Part shown: one piece after another, positions 9,032 through 20,371 of the stretch | Layout of the letters: each line of letters begins with the position of its first letter | Position numbering within the stretch: the first letter of the stretch is position 1 | Origin: Rhodobacter sp. | GTDB taxonomy: Bacteria > Pseudomonadota > Alphaproteobacteria > Rhodobacterales > Rhodobacteraceae | Direction: 5' to 3' | Assembly (NCBI GenBank): GCA_030065095.1 | Contig: JASJDP010000016.1 | Location: 268,662 to 332,661 of the forward strand | DNA: 64,000 bases | Notes under the pieces: model-generated | Database searches by the model: none | What the model saw: the letters and a program-made list of their open reading frames with translations, nothing else | What the model was told of the DNA's origin: nothing | Position numbers and translations under genes: made by a program

Positions 9032-9893
9032 GCCAGATGTCGGGCCCGCCGCAGATCTTCGGGTCCGGATCGCAGGCCACGTTCGCGACCTTGCCGGCAT
9101 AGTCGATCCCGCACAGAACCGCCCGGATTGCGGCGATCCGCGCCCGCCGTTTATCGTCGCTGCGCACCACGGTCCAGGGCGCCACGTCGGTGTGAGACTT
9201 GTCGAACGTCTCGGAAATGGCAGCGGTGTAGTTGTCCCACTTCGCCAGCCCTTCAACGTCGATCCACGAAAGCTTCCATTGCTTTAGCGGGTTTTCTTCA
9301 CGTTTCAGGAACCGCCGCAGCTGTTCGGCGCGTCCGACGTTGAGCCAAAGCTTCACCATATGGATGCCCTCGTCCACCAGCATATCCTCGAACTCGGGCA
9401 GCTGATGGAAGAACCGCGCCCGCTGGCCGTCGGTGCAGAACCCGAACACTTTTTCGACGACGGCCCGGTTGTACCAGGACCGGTCGAACAACACGATTTC
9501 GCCCGCGGTCGGCAGCTGCCGGGCATAACGTTGAAAGTACCACTCGCCCTGTTCGCGATCGGACGGTTTCGGCAGTGCCACGACTTTTGCCACGCGTGGG
9601 TTGAGATTCTCCCGGAAGCGCTTGATCGTGCCGCCTTTTCCGGCAGCATCGCGACCCTCGAACACCACCACGATCCGTTTGCCCGTCGCCTTCACGTCGG
9701 CCTGCAGTTTCACCAGTTCCAGCTGCAGCTGCGCGATGGCCTTGTCGTAATCGTCCCGGTCCATCCGGCCGTCATAGGGATAGTCTTCGGACAGGATGTC
9801 CTTTTTGCCGCCATCCCGGATCGCGGCGCGCACGTCCGCAGGCGCATCCTCGCGGTAGAACTTGCTGATTGCGCCGTCGAAGGGCAGGGTCAT
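9024..9893 (-). CDS. ppk2: polyphosphate kinase 2
   Basis: A 289-aa class-I-type PPK2, which uses polyphosphate to phosphorylate nucleoside diphosphates. Walker A is GRDAAGKGG (about residues 83-91), Walker B-like [13 protein letters not shown] near 137-149, and the lid motif [15 protein letters not shown] is near 212. The long upstream frame has no ribosome binding site; the ATG at 9893 gives MTLPFDG and normal family length. It is divergent from uvrA, and the LexA box at 9989-10003 lies about 96 bp upstream of its start. Confidence 0.93.
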   Translation of the reverse strand: MTLPFDGAISKFYREDAPADVRAAIRDGGKKDILSEDYPYDGRMDRDDYDKAIAQLQLELVKLQADVKATGKRIVVVFEGRDAAGKGGTIKRFRENLNPRVAKVVALPKPSDREQGEWYFQRYARQLPTAGEIVLFDRSWYNRAVVEKVFGFCTDGQRARFFHQLPEFEDMLVDEGIHMVKLWLNVGRAEQLRRFLKREENPLKQWKLSWIDVEGLAKWDNYTAAISETFDKSHTDVAPWTVVRSDDKRRARIAAIRAVLCGIDYAGKVANVACDPDPKICGGPDIWHA

Positions 9894-9988
9894 GTTTACA
9901 CCTTTCACTTTCCCCAGCGTTACCACCTTGGGCCGCGCGATGGCAATGCCGCGCCGAATGTCCACCGATGTAATAATTCCCTGTGGAT

Positions 9989-10003
9989 GTTCGCGGTATG
10001 TTC
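9989..10003. promoter_or_regulatory. LexA (SOS) box, GTTC-N7-GTTC
   Basis: The sequence GTTCGCGGTATGTTC is an exact match to the direct-repeat LexA box (GTTC-N7-GTTC) described for Rhodobacter and other alphaproteobacteria. It lies 65 bp upstream of the uvrA start codon in the uvrA/ppk2 intergenic region, so uvrA is very likely part of the SOS regulon. An effect on ppk2 is possible but unproven. Confidence 0.88.
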
Positions 10004-10068
10004 CAGATTTTGATTGGAGACTCGCCGGCTTTCCGCTATGTATGAACGACTGGTTAAGAGGTCCGGGC

Positions 10069-12930
<2,862 letters not shown>

Positions 12931-12965
12931 GCCGGCGATCCCCTTTTGGTTGTTTTGACGCAACG

Positions 12966-12979
12966 GTTGCACGTGCAAC
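12966..12979. promoter_or_regulatory. 14-bp perfect palindrome upstream of a secreted-protein gene
   Basis: GTTGCACGTGCAAC is a perfect palindrome in the 97-bp gap between uvrA and the 13028 gene. It lacks a following T run and is therefore more like an operator than a terminator. The regulator is unknown. Confidence 0.35.
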
Positions 12980-13027
12980 TTTCGGCAACCTGTGGTATCA
13001 GGGGGTATCGGATTTTGAGGTAGTGTT

Positions 13028-13495
13028 ATGTCGATTGTTCAGTTGATTGCAGTTTCTGCATTTTTTTCCGTGTTTGGCTCTGTTGCCTGCGCGCAGGTCA
13101 ATGTCCTCCCCGGCATTCCGGGGTCCGGAACGGGTGGAGTAGACGACAATAGATGGTGCGCGGCTTGGTGGGACCTGCTGCAGACGAGTGATTTCGCCGC
13201 CGGCGACAGTGTTTGCATCAATGTTCTGGCGCTTGAAAACGACAGCATCCTTGTCCGTCTTCTGCATCAGGATGGAACAGCCGGAAGCGCGGCCGGCATC
13301 GTGGGCGGCATACGGCAGATTCCGCAGAACAATGCCGTGCTGGTGCCGTTGACCCGGCCCTATCTGGGCATCCGCCAGATTTCGGTACACGGGTGCAAGT
13401 GGGCCTTCGGCAGCCCGTTGCCGAACGACTCCGATATCGGCAGGCTCACCATCACGGGTGCCAGCGTGGTGTTCGACGCCGCACAGTGCCAATGA
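13028..13495 (+). CDS. small secreted protein of unknown function
   Basis: A 155-aa protein with a clear N-terminal signal peptide (hydrophobic residues ~4-18, then SVACAQV as the likely cleavage site). The mature part has four cysteines (in RWCAAW, DSVCINV, HGCKWAF and near the C-terminal AAQCQ) that could form two disulfides. The body is beta-rich, with a conserved-looking LVPLTRPYLGIRQISVHGCKW stretch split over residues ~106-126. No family is recognised. It is followed by a membrane protein gene in the same direction. Confidence 0.7.
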   Translation: MSIVQLIAVSAFFSVFGSVACAQVNVLPGIPGSGTGGVDDNRWCAAWWDLLQTSDFAAGDSVCINVLALENDSILVRLLHQDGTAGSAAGIVGGIRQIPQNNAVLVPLTRPYLGIRQISVHGCKWAFGSPLPNDSDIGRLTITGASVVFDAAQCQ

Positions 13496-13520
13496 CCGGG
13501 ACTCGGTATTCGGTACCCGG

Positions 13521-14009
13521 ATGTTTGACATAGTTGGCGATATACTGGGTTTGGCGGTGGCCCTGGTGACGTTGGCCGGTATCCTGCTGCAACCCCCGTC
13601 GCAGAACAATACGCCAGCCGGACGACCGCAGAGTGCCGGCGATCCGGGTCCCAGGAAGCTCTACCAGAGAAACTGGGTGCTGGTCAGCGCCTCGATCCTC
13701 GTCGTGATACTGCTCTATCTCGTTCTGGCCAGGCTTTCGGAACAGCGCGCGGTCAATGCGGCGCAATCGGACGTGGAATCGCTGCTCGCGGCCAATGGCC
13801 AGATGAGTTTCGAAGACATCTATGCCGAGATTTCACCGCGCCGGGAGCTCACGATTCTCACCTCGGCAATCGACAAAGGGCTGGGGGAGAGAACGATTTT
13901 CGCCGTCCCGCAAAGTGCGACCCTGGCTGACAACAGACTTGTGGGCGTCAGGCTCTACAAGACAAATGCGGACTTTCCGTCAGCCGGGCGAAATGCCGCC
14001 GGCAATTGA
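13521..14009 (+). CDS. hypothetical membrane protein
   Basis: A 162-aa protein with two hydrophobic segments: residues ~5-25 (DILGLAVALVTLAGILL) and ~53-73 (VLVSASILVVILLYLVLA), with a Pro/Asn-rich loop between them and a soluble C-terminal domain. No family is recognised. I chose the ATG at 13521 because it starts the first membrane segment; the frame is open from 13458, which overlaps the upstream gene. Probably co-transcribed with the secreted protein before it; convergent with the RND permease. Confidence 0.55.
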   Translation: MFDIVGDILGLAVALVTLAGILLQPPSQNNTPAGRPQSAGDPGPRKLYQRNWVLVSASILVVILLYLVLARLSEQRAVNAAQSDVESLLAANGQMSFEDIYAEISPRRELTILTSAIDKGLGERTIFAVPQSATLADNRLVGVRLYKTNADFPSAGRNAAGN

Positions 14010-14032
14010 GATGCGGCCGGCGTTCGCCTTGT

Positions 14033-17000
14033 CTACTCCGCCGCCCTGACCTTGAGCATCCGCACCAGCGCCTCGTCGAGCTGGGCGTCGACCTCTTCCT
14101 CGGTTTCGGTTTCTCCCTGCGGCAGGTCGGGACCGGCCGCCGCGACCTCCCAGACGATTTCGGGCGCGCGGACCTTCTTCGCCGCCCGCTTGAGCGCCAT
14201 GTCCTGTGCGATCCGGCTCGACCGGCTGGAGCCGAGCCAGGCCAGGAGCCGGAAGAAACCGCGCACATAGGCCGCCACCCAGACCCGCGCGGCCAGCATC
14301 GAGGGCGTGAAGATCAGCGTCAGGAAGGTCGCGATGCCCAGGCCGAAGACCACGGCCGTCGCAAGCTGCTTCCACCACAGCGAGGTGGGCGAATCGATCG
14401 AATAGCCGCCGCCGATGAAATCCAGGCTGAGCCCGAACATCATCGGCGTCAGGCCCGCCATCGTGGTGATCGTCGTCAGCAGCACCGGCCTGATCCGCGC
14501 CTCGGCGGTGCGGATGATCGCCTCGACCCGCGGCATGTATCTGGAATATTCCTGATAGGTGTCGATCAACACGATATTGTTGTTCACGACGATCCCGGCC
14601 AGCGCGACGATTCCGGTGCCGGTCATGATGATCGAGAACGGCTGTTGCATCACGCCCATGCCGATCAGAACGCCGGTGGTCGACAGGACCACGGCCAATA
14701 GCACCAGCACCGCGTTGTAGAAGCTGTTGAACTGCGCCAGCAGGATGATGAACATCAGCCCCAGCGCGCCGGCAAACGCGGTTTGCAGGAAGGCCTGGCT
14801 TTCCGCCTGTTCCTCCTGGTCGCCGGTCCATTCGAAGTCGATGCCGTTGGGCAGGGGCCGCTCCGCCTCCAGCCATTGGGTCAGCACCGCGATCCGCTCG
14901 TTGGGATTGACCGGCACCAGCCGCGCGGTCTGGTCGGCCAGCCGCGCGTCGATCTCCTGGGCGCTCAGGTCGCTGCGATAGATCTGGCCGTCGCCGCCCT
15001 CGCGCGCCGTGGCCAACCCAAGCACCTCGCCGCCTTCGGCGTCCACGATCTTCGACAGCCCCGGCGCCACATCCGCCTTGACGTCGAAATAGCGTTTCTG
15101 GTCGACCCGGTCGATCTGGCCGAGCTTCGCGACGGGCTTGCGGCTGATGAAGTTCGACAGCGGCACCAGACCGTCCGGCGTGCGCACCTTCAGGCTGTCG
15201 AGCGTCGACAGCACCCGGTCCTCTTCGGGCAGCCGCACCCGGATTTCGATCTCTTCATCCGAGGACGGCACCCGCATCGTATCCAGAAGGATGCCGCGGG
15301 TCACCAGCTGCACCATGCCGCCCACCGTCGCCACATCGGCGCCATAGCGGCCGGCCTTTTCCACGTCGACGTCGATCTGCCAGTCGATGCCGGGCAGGGG
15401 GCGGGTGTCCTCGATGTCGATCAGCCCGTCGGTGGTCTCGAACCGGGTCCGCACGGTTTCGGCCGCCGTCAGCAGGTCGTCCCAGTTCTCGCCCTTCATC
15501 CGCAGATGCACCGGCTTGCCGCTGGCGGGACCACGGCTGAGGTTCAGGATCTCGGTCCTGATCCCGGGGATCCGGTCAAGCTCGGCCTGCAGCCGCTCCA
15601 GCACCACGTCGCCATCATAATCGGCGTCGATCTCCGAGGTCTCGAAGGGCACCACGCCGCCGATCAGCTCGGTCTCCTCGACCCGCGGGCGGTCCTCCCA
15701 GCGCACCAGCTCGATCTGCACCTGGCCGATGGTGTCGCGCGGTCCCGCGGCGCCGCCGGTGTTGGAGTTCAGCCCGCCTTCGCCGGCAAAGGCAAAGACG
15801 CTGTCGACCCCCCGGGTGCGCAGGATCACCTGCTCGACCTGGTCGACCAGGATGTCTTTTTCCGCCAGCGACAGGTTGCCGCGCGCACGGACGTAGACGA
15901 TGGCCTGCTCGGGCTCGGATTCGACGAAGAACTCGACCCCCAACGCCCGCTCGGGGAACCAGACGAACATGATGTAGCCGACGAATCCGACGACGGCGGC
16001 AATCGCCACCAGCGGCATCACCGGATTTCCGGCGATTGTCTTGATGAACCAGCCGAACGGCGTGCGCCGGTACCCCGCACGGATCCGGCGCGGCTTGAAA
16101 TGGATCGCGGCGGCGCCCATCGTCATCGAGGTCAGAACCGCGCCGCCCAGAAACAGCACGACCCCGGGCAGGGCGGCCAATGCGCCGGGCAGGGGATTGA
16201 CCCCGCCGAGCGCGGCGAAGATGTAGTTCGAATTCAGCACCTGCATCGCGCCGACGAACACGATATAGGCGCTGACGGGCACCAGCGCGGCGCGCACGAT
16301 CCACCACGGCACCGCGCGCCGCAGCCAGGCAGAGCCCCATTCGAACCGCCGGCTCAGCCGGCCCGCAACGCCGCCCATCACCGGCAGATAGATCAGCGCC
16401 ACGACCAGCGAGGCCGACAGCACGAAGATCAGCGTCACCGGCAGCATGCCCATGAACTCGCCCGGCACGCCGGGCCAGAACAGCATCGGCAGGAAGGCGC
16501 ACAGTGTCGTTGCAGTCGACGACACCACCGGCCAGAACATCCGCTTTGCCGCCTCGATATAGGCGTGCATCGGGCCGATACCCTCCTTGATGCGCTTGTC
16601 GGCATATTCGACGACGACGATCGCACCGTCGACCAGCATGCCCACCGCAAGGATCAGCCCGAACATCACGATGTTCGAGACCGCGACGCCCATCACCGCA
16701 AGGAACGCGAAACACAAAAGGAACGAGGTCGGAATGGCGAAGCCGACCAGCAGCGCCGCACGCGTCCCAAGCGCGCCCAGCACCACGATCATCACCAGCG
16801 CGATCGCCGTCAGGACCGAACCTTCCAGCTGGCTCACCATCGAGCCGACGGTAAAGGACTGGTCGTTCGACGTGCCGACCTGGATCGCCTTCTGCAAATC
16901 CTCGGGCCAGCTTTCGCGTTCCCTGGCGACCTCCTCGCGGATCAGGTTCGCCGTGTCGATCAGGTTGAAGCCCTTGCGCTTGACCACCTGCAGCGCGACG

Positions 17001-17833
17001 GTGTTGACGCCGTTGAACCGCGCCGTGCCCTGACGGTCCTCGAATGTCAGGCGTATCTCGGCCAGGTCGCCCAGCGTCACCACACGGTCGCCGTTGACCT
17101 TGACCGGCAACTCGTAGACGTCGCGTTGATCGTCAAAGCTCGACGGGATCTTGACGCTGAATGCGCCTTGTGCGGTCTCGACCTCGCCCGCGGCGATCAG
17201 CTGGTTGTTGTTGACCACCACGTTGATCAGTTCGCCCGCGGTGACGTTGTAGGCCTCGAGCCGCAGGGGGTCGATCACCACCTCGAGCATCTCGTCGCGA
17301 TGGCCCGCCAGCGCTGCCTCCAGCACCGCATCGAGCCCTTCAAGACGATCCTGCAAGTCCTTGGCAATGCGCAGCAAAGTACGTTCGGGCACAGCGCCCG
17401 TCAGGTTCACGATGACGATCGGGAACTCCGAGAAATTGATCTCATCGATGGTATAGTTCTCGAACCCGGCGGGAAACTCCGCCTCGGCCTTGTCCATGCC
17501 GTCGCGGACATCCGCCAGAACCTGGCTCTTGTCCCAGCCGAACTCGAACTCGAGCACGACGTTGGCATAGCCTTCGACCGCGGTCGACGTCATGCTTTTC
17601 AGCCCGTCGAGATCGGCCAGTTCGGTTTCCATCGGCTTGATCAACAGCTTTTCGCTGTCCTCGGCCGAGATGCCGGGGAAGGGCAGCGAGATCACGATGG
17701 CGGGAATTTCGATATCCGGCTCGCCTTCCTTGGGCAGCAGGAAATAGGAATAGCTGCCGGCAAAAAGCGACAGCGCGATGAAGGCCAGCACCATGCGGGC
17801 GCGTGAGCCCGCCCAATCGACGATACCGGTCAT
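14033..17833 (-). CDS. RND-family efflux permease
   Basis: A 1266-aa inner-membrane pump of the AcrB/HAE type, longer than AcrB (1049 aa). TM1 is at residues ~13-32, the large periplasmic loops follow TM1 and TM7, and TM4 carries GMLVDGAIVVVE, where AcrB has two adjacent aspartates and here the second is glycine. TM10 reads GIVVNNNIVLID, so the AcrB lysine is asparagine. Extra hydrophobic sequence lies between TM6 and TM7 (about residues 500-580). Its start overlaps the adaptor gene by four bases (ATGA). Substrate unknown. No TolC-like gene is in the window. Confidence 0.92.
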   Translation of the reverse strand: MTGIVDWAGSRARMVLAFIALSLFAGSYSYFLLPKEGEPDIEIPAIVISLPFPGISAEDSEKLLIKPMETELADLDGLKSMTSTAVEGYANVVLEFEFGWDKSQVLADVRDGMDKAEAEFPAGFENYTIDEINFSEFPIVIVNLTGAVPERTLLRIAKDLQDRLEGLDAVLEAALAGHRDEMLEVVIDPLRLEAYNVTAGELINVVVNNNQLIAAGEVETAQGAFSVKIPSSFDDQRDVYELPVKVNGDRVVTLGDLAEIRLTFEDRQGTARFNGVNTVALQVVKRKGFNLIDTANLIREEVARERESWPEDLQKAIQVGTSNDQSFTVGSMVSQLEGSVLTAIALVMIVVLGALGTRAALLVGFAIPTSFLLCFAFLAVMGVAVSNIVMFGLILAVGMLVDGAIVVVEYADKRIKEGIGPMHAYIEAAKRMFWPVVSSTATTLCAFLPMLFWPGVPGEFMGMLPVTLIFVLSASLVVALIYLPVMGGVAGRLSRRFEWGSAWLRRAVPWWIVRAALVPVSAYIVFVGAMQVLNSNYIFAALGGVNPLPGALAALPGVVLFLGGAVLTSMTMGAAAIHFKPRRIRAGYRRTPFGWFIKTIAGNPVMPLVAIAAVVGFVGYIMFVWFPERALGVEFFVESEPEQAIVYVRARGNLSLAEKDILVDQVEQVILRTRGVDSVFAFAGEGGLNSNTGGAAGPRDTIGQVQIELVRWEDRPRVEETELIGGVVPFETSEIDADYDGDVVLERLQAELDRIPGIRTEILNLSRGPASGKPVHLRMKGENWDDLLTAAETVRTRFETTDGLIDIEDTRPLPGIDWQIDVDVEKAGRYGADVATVGGMVQLVTRGILLDTMRVPSSDEEIEIRVRLPEEDRVLSTLDSLKVRTPDGLVPLSNFISRKPVAKLGQIDRVDQKRYFDVKADVAPGLSKIVDAEGGEVLGLATAREGGDGQIYRSDLSAQEIDARLADQTARLVPVNPNERIAVLTQWLEAERPLPNGIDFEWTGDQEEQAESQAFLQTAFAGALGLMFIILLAQFNSFYNAVLVLLAVVLSTTGVLIGMGVMQQPFSIIMTGTGIVALAGIVVNNNIVLIDTYQEYSRYMPRVEAIIRTAEARIRPVLLTTITTMAGLTPMMFGLSLDFIGGGYSIDSPTSLWWKQLATAVVFGLGIATFLTLIFTPSMLAARVWVAAYVRGFFRLLAWLGSSRSSRIAQDMALKRAAKKVRAPEIVWEVAAAGPDLPQGETETEEEVDAQLDEALVRMLKVRAAE

Positions 17834-20139
17834 TGCACCGCCTCCCGGAAGGTCGGCTCGACGGCGACGCCGTCGGTCACGAACTCCTGACCCACCACGA
17901 TGATATTGGCCTCCGCCGCCAGTCCGCTGACAAAAATCCCGTCGACGCTGTCGCGCAGCACGGTGACCGGCGTGAAAGCGGCGAGGTTCCGGTCGTCGAT
18001 GGTGCGCACGCCCAGAATGCCGTCGTCATCCAGCGTCAGCGCCGATTGCGGGATCAGGTGCGCAGATTGACCGGCCGCCTGAATGCCGATCTCGGCGGTC
18101 TGCCCGTCGCGGATCGACAAGTCGCCATTTCCGACCTCGATCTCGACCCGGAAGGTCCGCGTGGTCGGGTCCGCCGCGCGGCTGAGGAACGTTACCTGAC
18201 CCGCCACGTCGCGCCCGGTGGCAAGCCGCGCGCCGGCAAGCGCGCCGACCGTCACCGCGTCCACCTCGGTCTCGGGCACGAAGCCCACAAGCTTGATCGG
18301 GTCGAGCTGAATGATCGTCGCACACAGGGATCCCGGCTGCAGCAAGGCACCCAGTTCCGCCGTATCGGTCTCCAGCAATCCTCCGAACGGCGCATGAATG
18401 TCCAGCCGTTCGATTTCCTTCTCTGCCGCGGCAACCGTGGCCTCGGCGGATTGGATCCCGGCCAGCGCGCCTTCGACCCCCGACTTGGCCGACTGAATGC
18501 TCGCCTTCGCGCTTTCGATCTGCGACAGGGCCGAGGCGACGCCGGCATCGGCCCCCTCGACCCCGGATTTGGCCGCTTCGACCGTCGCCTTGGCGCTTTC
18601 CACCTGGCCCTTGGCCGTCTCCACCGCGGCCTTCGATCCCTCGATCTGGCTCTTGGCCGATTCCACCGATGCGTTCGCGCTTTCGACCTGGCCCTTTGCC
18701 GACTGCACCGCGGCCTTTGCGCTTTCCACCTGGCCTTTGGCCGACTGGACCGCGGCGCGCGCGCTTTCCACCTGTCCCATCGCCGCCTGCACCGCCGCCT
18801 TCGAGGTCTCGACCTGGCCCTTCGCCGACTGCACCGCAGCCTTCGCACCTTCGACCTGGCCGAGCGCCGAGACCACGGCGGCCCTGGCGCTTTCGACCTG
18901 ACCCCGGGCGGCCTGCACCGCGGCGCGCGCGCTTTCCACCTGACCGATCGCCGCCTGCTCGCCCGCCCTGGCACCTTCCAGCCGTGACAGCGCGTTCTGC
19001 ACCCCGGCTTTGGCCGCTTCGAGTTGCGACAGCGCCGCCTGCACCCCGGCCAGCGCCCCTTCGGACGCAGCCTCGGACGAGGCGACCCGGGTTTCCGAGG
19101 CAAAGCCGCCCTCTGCCAGCTTCGAGGCGGCGTTGAGGTTGATATCGGCCTCCTTGACCCGCGCTTCCGCCTCGGCCACCCGAGCTTCCGCCTCGGGAAT
19201 GCGCGTCCGTGCTTCGGCAAGGCTCGCCTCGGCGGCCGGTATGGCGGCCCGGGCCTCGACCAGCCGGGCCTCTGCGGTCGGAACGGCGGCGAGCGCCTCG
19301 GCGAGCCGCGCCTCAGCCGTGGGGATACTGGCCCGCGCCTCGGCGAGCCGCGCCTCGGCCGTGGGGATACTGGCCCGCGCCTCGGCAAGCCGCGCCTCCG
19401 CTGTCGGAATGCTGGCACGGGCTTCGGCCAGGCGGGCTTCTGCCGTCGGGATGCTGGCCACCGCCTCGGCGAGCCGCGCCTCTGCCGTCGGGATGCTGGC
19501 CACCGCCTCGGCCAGCCGCGCCTCGGCAGTGGGAATGCTTGCCCGCGCCTCGGCGAGCCGTGCCTCTGCCGCCGGGATACCGGCGATCGCTTCGGCGAGC
19601 CGTGCCTCTGCCGCCGGTACGTTGGACAACGCTTCCGCCAGCCGCGCCTTCGCCTCGGGCACCCGCGCCCGCGCCTCGGCCACTGCCGCCTCGGCCGCCG
19701 GCAGCGCCGCTTCGGCCTCGGCCAGCCGCGCCCGCGAGGCGGGCAACTGCGACCGTGCCTCGCCCAGCCGCGCCATGGCTTCGGCCAGCGACACCTGACG
19801 CGTGCCCGGATCGATACTGCACAAAAGATCGCCCGCCTGAACCGACGCACCTTTGCGCAGCGGTTCCGACACCACCTGGCCGTCGGTCTCTGCCCGTACG
19901 TCCACTTGCCGCGCGGCCTCTGTCCGGCCGCGCACCAGAACCACCTGTTCGATATCGGAGGCCACCGAGGCCATCGCCACCACCGGCACGCGCGTTCCGG
20001 TTTCCTCTTCCGCCGCAGCCCCTTCGGCGGCCTCCGGCGCCTCGCCTGCGGCGAAGGCCAGGAGCGCCTCGCGCTGGAACACAACCAGGTACAGCGTCAC
20101 CGACACCAATAAAGCTGTCAAAATCGAAATCAAACGCAT
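17830..20139 (-). CDS. RND periplasmic adaptor with a very long repeat hairpin
   Basis: A 769-aa HlyD/AcrA-type membrane fusion protein, about twice the usual length. An N-terminal membrane anchor (residues 3-30) and a lipoyl half (RQVDVRAETDGQVV, GDLLCSIDPG) are followed by a repeat region from ~120 to ~575. Its first arm has 14 units of 14 residues with a proline at 133 and every 14 residues to 315 (for example ASIPTAEARLAE). A turn lies near LAEGGFAS (341-348), and the second arm has about 15 units of 14 residues (for example AVQSAKGQVESAKA). The second lipoyl half and the barrel domains then resume (IHAPFGGLLETD). Start at 20139 (MRLISILT); coupled to the permease. Confidence 0.93.
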   Translation of the reverse strand: MRLISILTALLVSVTLYLVVFQREALLAFAAGEAPEAAEGAAAEEETGTRVPVVAMASVASDIEQVVLVRGRTEAARQVDVRAETDGQVVSEPLRKGASVQAGDLLCSIDPGTRQVSLAEAMARLGEARSQLPASRARLAEAEAALPAAEAAVAEARARVPEAKARLAEALSNVPAAEARLAEAIAGIPAAEARLAEARASIPTAEARLAEAVASIPTAEARLAEAVASIPTAEARLAEARASIPTAEARLAEARASIPTAEARLAEARASIPTAEARLAEALAAVPTAEARLVEARAAIPAAEASLAEARTRIPEAEARVAEAEARVKEADINLNAASKLAEGGFASETRVASSEAASEGALAGVQAALSQLEAAKAGVQNALSRLEGARAGEQAAIGQVESARAAVQAARGQVESARAAVVSALGQVEGAKAAVQSAKGQVETSKAAVQAAMGQVESARAAVQSAKGQVESAKAAVQSAKGQVESANASVESAKSQIEGSKAAVETAKGQVESAKATVEAAKSGVEGADAGVASALSQIESAKASIQSAKSGVEGALAGIQSAEATVAAAEKEIERLDIHAPFGGLLETDTAELGALLQPGSLCATIIQLDPIKLVGFVPETEVDAVTVGALAGARLATGRDVAGQVTFLSRAADPTTRTFRVEIEVGNGDLSIRDGQTAEIGIQAAGQSAHLIPQSALTLDDDGILGVRTIDDRNLAAFTPVTVLRDSVDGIFVSGLAAEANIIVVGQEFVTDGVAVEPTFREAVQ
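18420..19760 (-). repeat. 42-bp coding tandem repeats of the adaptor gene
   Basis: Two blocks of 42-bp (14-codon) repeats. 19155-19760 encodes the proline-containing units, several of which are nearly identical in DNA around 19300-19560; 18420-19060 encodes the Gln/Val/Ser-Ala-Lys units. The high DNA identity of neighbouring copies suggests recent expansion by unequal recombination or slippage. Confidence 0.85.
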
Positions 20140-20237
20140 TGTCAGGTCCTGGGTTCTCAGTTTCTGGCCACGGTCGGCAAACAGACTGCAATCCGGCAAA
20201 ATTCCGGACGCACGAGCCTCCTCGCACGTCATATACG

Positions 20238-20255
20238 CTAAACCGTTCGGTTTAG
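20238..20255. promoter_or_regulatory. operator-like palindrome upstream of the RND operon
   Basis: CTAAACCG-TT-CGGTTTAG, 8-bp perfect arms with a 2-bp spacer, lies 99 bp upstream of the adaptor start and 117 bp upstream of the divergent yfgM-like gene. This form (TAAACCG/CGGTTTA) is typical of TetR-family operators of efflux operons. It overlaps a plausible leftward promoter (TATATG just downstream on the minus strand). No regulator gene is adjacent. Confidence 0.65.
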
Positions 20256-20371
20256 ATTAGTCTTTTCCGCAGTGCGGCGCAAGCAACCGCATACCGGCGC
20301 AGGCCGCCGCACTTGGCAAGCCGAAGCGCTTGCGTGTAATAGGGGCGGAAAATCGCGCCAGAGGCACCAAA

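Noticed and set aside
14783..17806. 1007-codon open frame antisense to the RND permease
   Set aside because: High-GC shadow of the real gene: Arg/Gln/His-rich composition, no motifs and no ribosome binding site.
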